From the NCBI RefSeq assembly GCF_016772475.1, contig NZ_CP068595.1, positions 6,572,001 to 6,636,000 on the forward strand: a DNA stretch of 64,000 bases, in the 5' to 3' direction. The translations under genes and the position numbers were made by a program. The first letter of the stretch is position 1. Every line of letters begins with the position of its first letter. Source of the DNA: Paenibacillus sonchi (GTDB lineage Bacteria > Bacillota > Bacilli > Paenibacillales > Paenibacillaceae). Positions 63,287 to 64,000 of this stretch are shown piece by piece. The notes beneath the pieces were generated by a model. That model was not told the DNA's origin. It ran no database searches and was given only the letters and a program-made list of their open reading frames with translations.

Positions 63287-63326
63287 ACAGGCCCGCTCTC
63301 CAATTGCAGTGGAAATACGGGCCTCT
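63287..63326 (-). terminator. Hairpin after the upstream sugar-binding protein gene
   Basis: AGGCCCG (63318-63324 on the minus strand) pairs with CGGGCCT (63289-63295), followed by GTTTG. It separates that gene from mglB. Confidence 0.6.
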
Positions 63327-63353
63327 TGCTCCGGTCTGATATTTGAAGCTCTG

Positions 63354-64000
63354 CTACCTTACAAACGGAAACAGCAGCTTTTGATTCTCCGGCCACAGCA
63401 TATTGTCCAGGTCAATCAGCTTCGTTCCGGTATCTACGCGCTCCGGCACATCCATGCCTTCTGTGGCCTCTACCGCGTATTTGACCGCTAAATATCCGTT
63501 ATTGAAGGGATTCTGGATCACTGTGGCCTGAACCGTACCGTCCTGCAGCATCTCCAGCATGGAAGGCGAACTGTCAAAAGCCACCATCTTCAGCGGACCG
63601 GGGCCCAATTCCTGAATTACTTTGCCTGCACCCTGGGAAGCTGTTTCATTCAATGTGGCGATCCCGCGAAGACGGGGATGGTTGCGAAGCATGTCCCGGG
63701 TCAGCTGTTCCGCATCGGCAGTGTTGGAGGAAGTATAAGAAATCTGCACCACTTCAACATTGGGAAAACGGGCAGCATAGTTGAGAAACCCTTTTTCCCG
63801 TTCATCCGCATCCCGTGCGCCGTAATCAATCGTCCCCGTTGAACTGGTCTGTCCGCTTGTGGAGTTGGTGAAATTAATGATTCCGATCTCCCCATATCCG
63901 TTCAACAGATCAATCAGTCTTTCCGCGGATTTTTGCCCCGCCTCATAGCCGTTGGAGCCCACATAGGTTTTCACCTTGGCCGAGCCCACCTCCGCATCGA
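63354..64000 (-). CDS. Sugar-binding periplasmic-type protein (partial, C-terminal part)
   Basis: The last ~215 residues of a type-I periplasmic-binding protein (peripla_BP_4 type). The gene enters from the right edge, and the frame stays open to base 64000. Typical parts are TYVGSNGYEAGQKSAERLIDLL, RGIATLNETASQGAGKVIQEL and the hinge region MVAFDSSPSMLEMLQDGTVQATVIQNPFNNGYLAVKYA. It precedes mglBAC in the same direction. It may be a ligand-binding accessory of a YesM-type sensor, as found beside similar operons, or a second receptor; the missing N-terminus would decide. Confidence 0.82.
   Translation of the reverse strand, partial: DAEVGSAKVKTYVGSNGYEAGQKSAERLIDLLNGYGEIGIINFTNSTSGQTSSTGTIDYGARDADEREKGFLNYAARFPNVEVVQISYTSSNTADAEQLTRDMLRNHPRLRGIATLNETASQGAGKVIQELGPGPLKMVAFDSSPSMLEMLQDGTVQATVIQNPFNNGYLAVKYAVEATEGMDVPERVDTGTKLIDLDNMLWPENQKLLFPFVR

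Overview
The window reads as chromosomal DNA of a Gram-positive, endospore-former-type Firmicute, most likely Paenibacillus. This is inferred from strong AGGAGG ribosome-binding sites with frequent TTG/GTG starts, lipoprotein-type solute-binding proteins, CUT1 sugar permeases without their own ATPase next to YesM/YesN-type two-component genes, the yhbD-bactofilin operon, and a moderately high GC content. No rRNA, tRNA, CRISPR array or prophage was seen.

Layout. 1-3356 (minus): a signalling operon with an Hpt-REC-GGDEF-REC protein, a lone REC protein and a HAMP/PAS sensor cut by the window edge. 3588-5265 (plus): an ACT-domain/UPF0210 pair. 5266-6153: a gene-free block of interspersed repeats. 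6154-7642 (minus): an ECF41-type sigma factor with its carboxymuconolactone decarboxylase-like partner and a recognisable ECF41-type promoter. 8071-10132: a multidrug MFS pump and a divergent MarR regulator around two palindromic operators. 10291-12032: YbaK-like deacylase coupled to an MFS exporter. 12243-21076 (minus): a sugar-uptake cluster (two permeases, lipoprotein, sensor kinase, AraC response regulator, second solute-binding protein). 21231-23147: a repeat hot spot with an intact IS256-family insertion. 23363-33549: enzymes, an efflux pump, the yhbDEF bactofilin operon, an Eis-like acetyltransferase, a TerD-VWA protein and ribosomal protein L25/Ctc. 33812-39474 (minus): a peptide ABC importer. 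39706-47674: regulators, acetyltransferases, a Fur-box flavodoxin operon, an rRNA-type methyltransferase and a pseudouridine synthase. 47946-55700 (minus): topoisomerase IV (parE, parC), an ABC exporter and an SGNH hydrolase. 55894-58819: a CAP-domain secreted protein and a WG-repeat protein. 59347-64000 (minus): the mglB-mglA-mglC galactose importer and part of another sugar-binding protein.

Three observations stand out. First, intergenic gaps hold several interspersed families. One is a 160-260 bp nested-hairpin element present four times, whose internal stem keeps pairing although its bases differ (covariation). Another is a ~66-nt leader placed directly on the ribosome-binding site of two unrelated genes (ctc and a sugar-binding lipoprotein), again with a compensated stem. 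Second, the IS256 copy sits inside one of these repeats with an 8-bp target duplication. Third, five minus-strand genes are each broken by exactly one missing G in a G4-G5 run, and a sixth gene (AraC type) is broken by another small indel. The shared pattern points to homopolymer errors in the assembly more than to real gene loss, so those genes should be read as probably intact.
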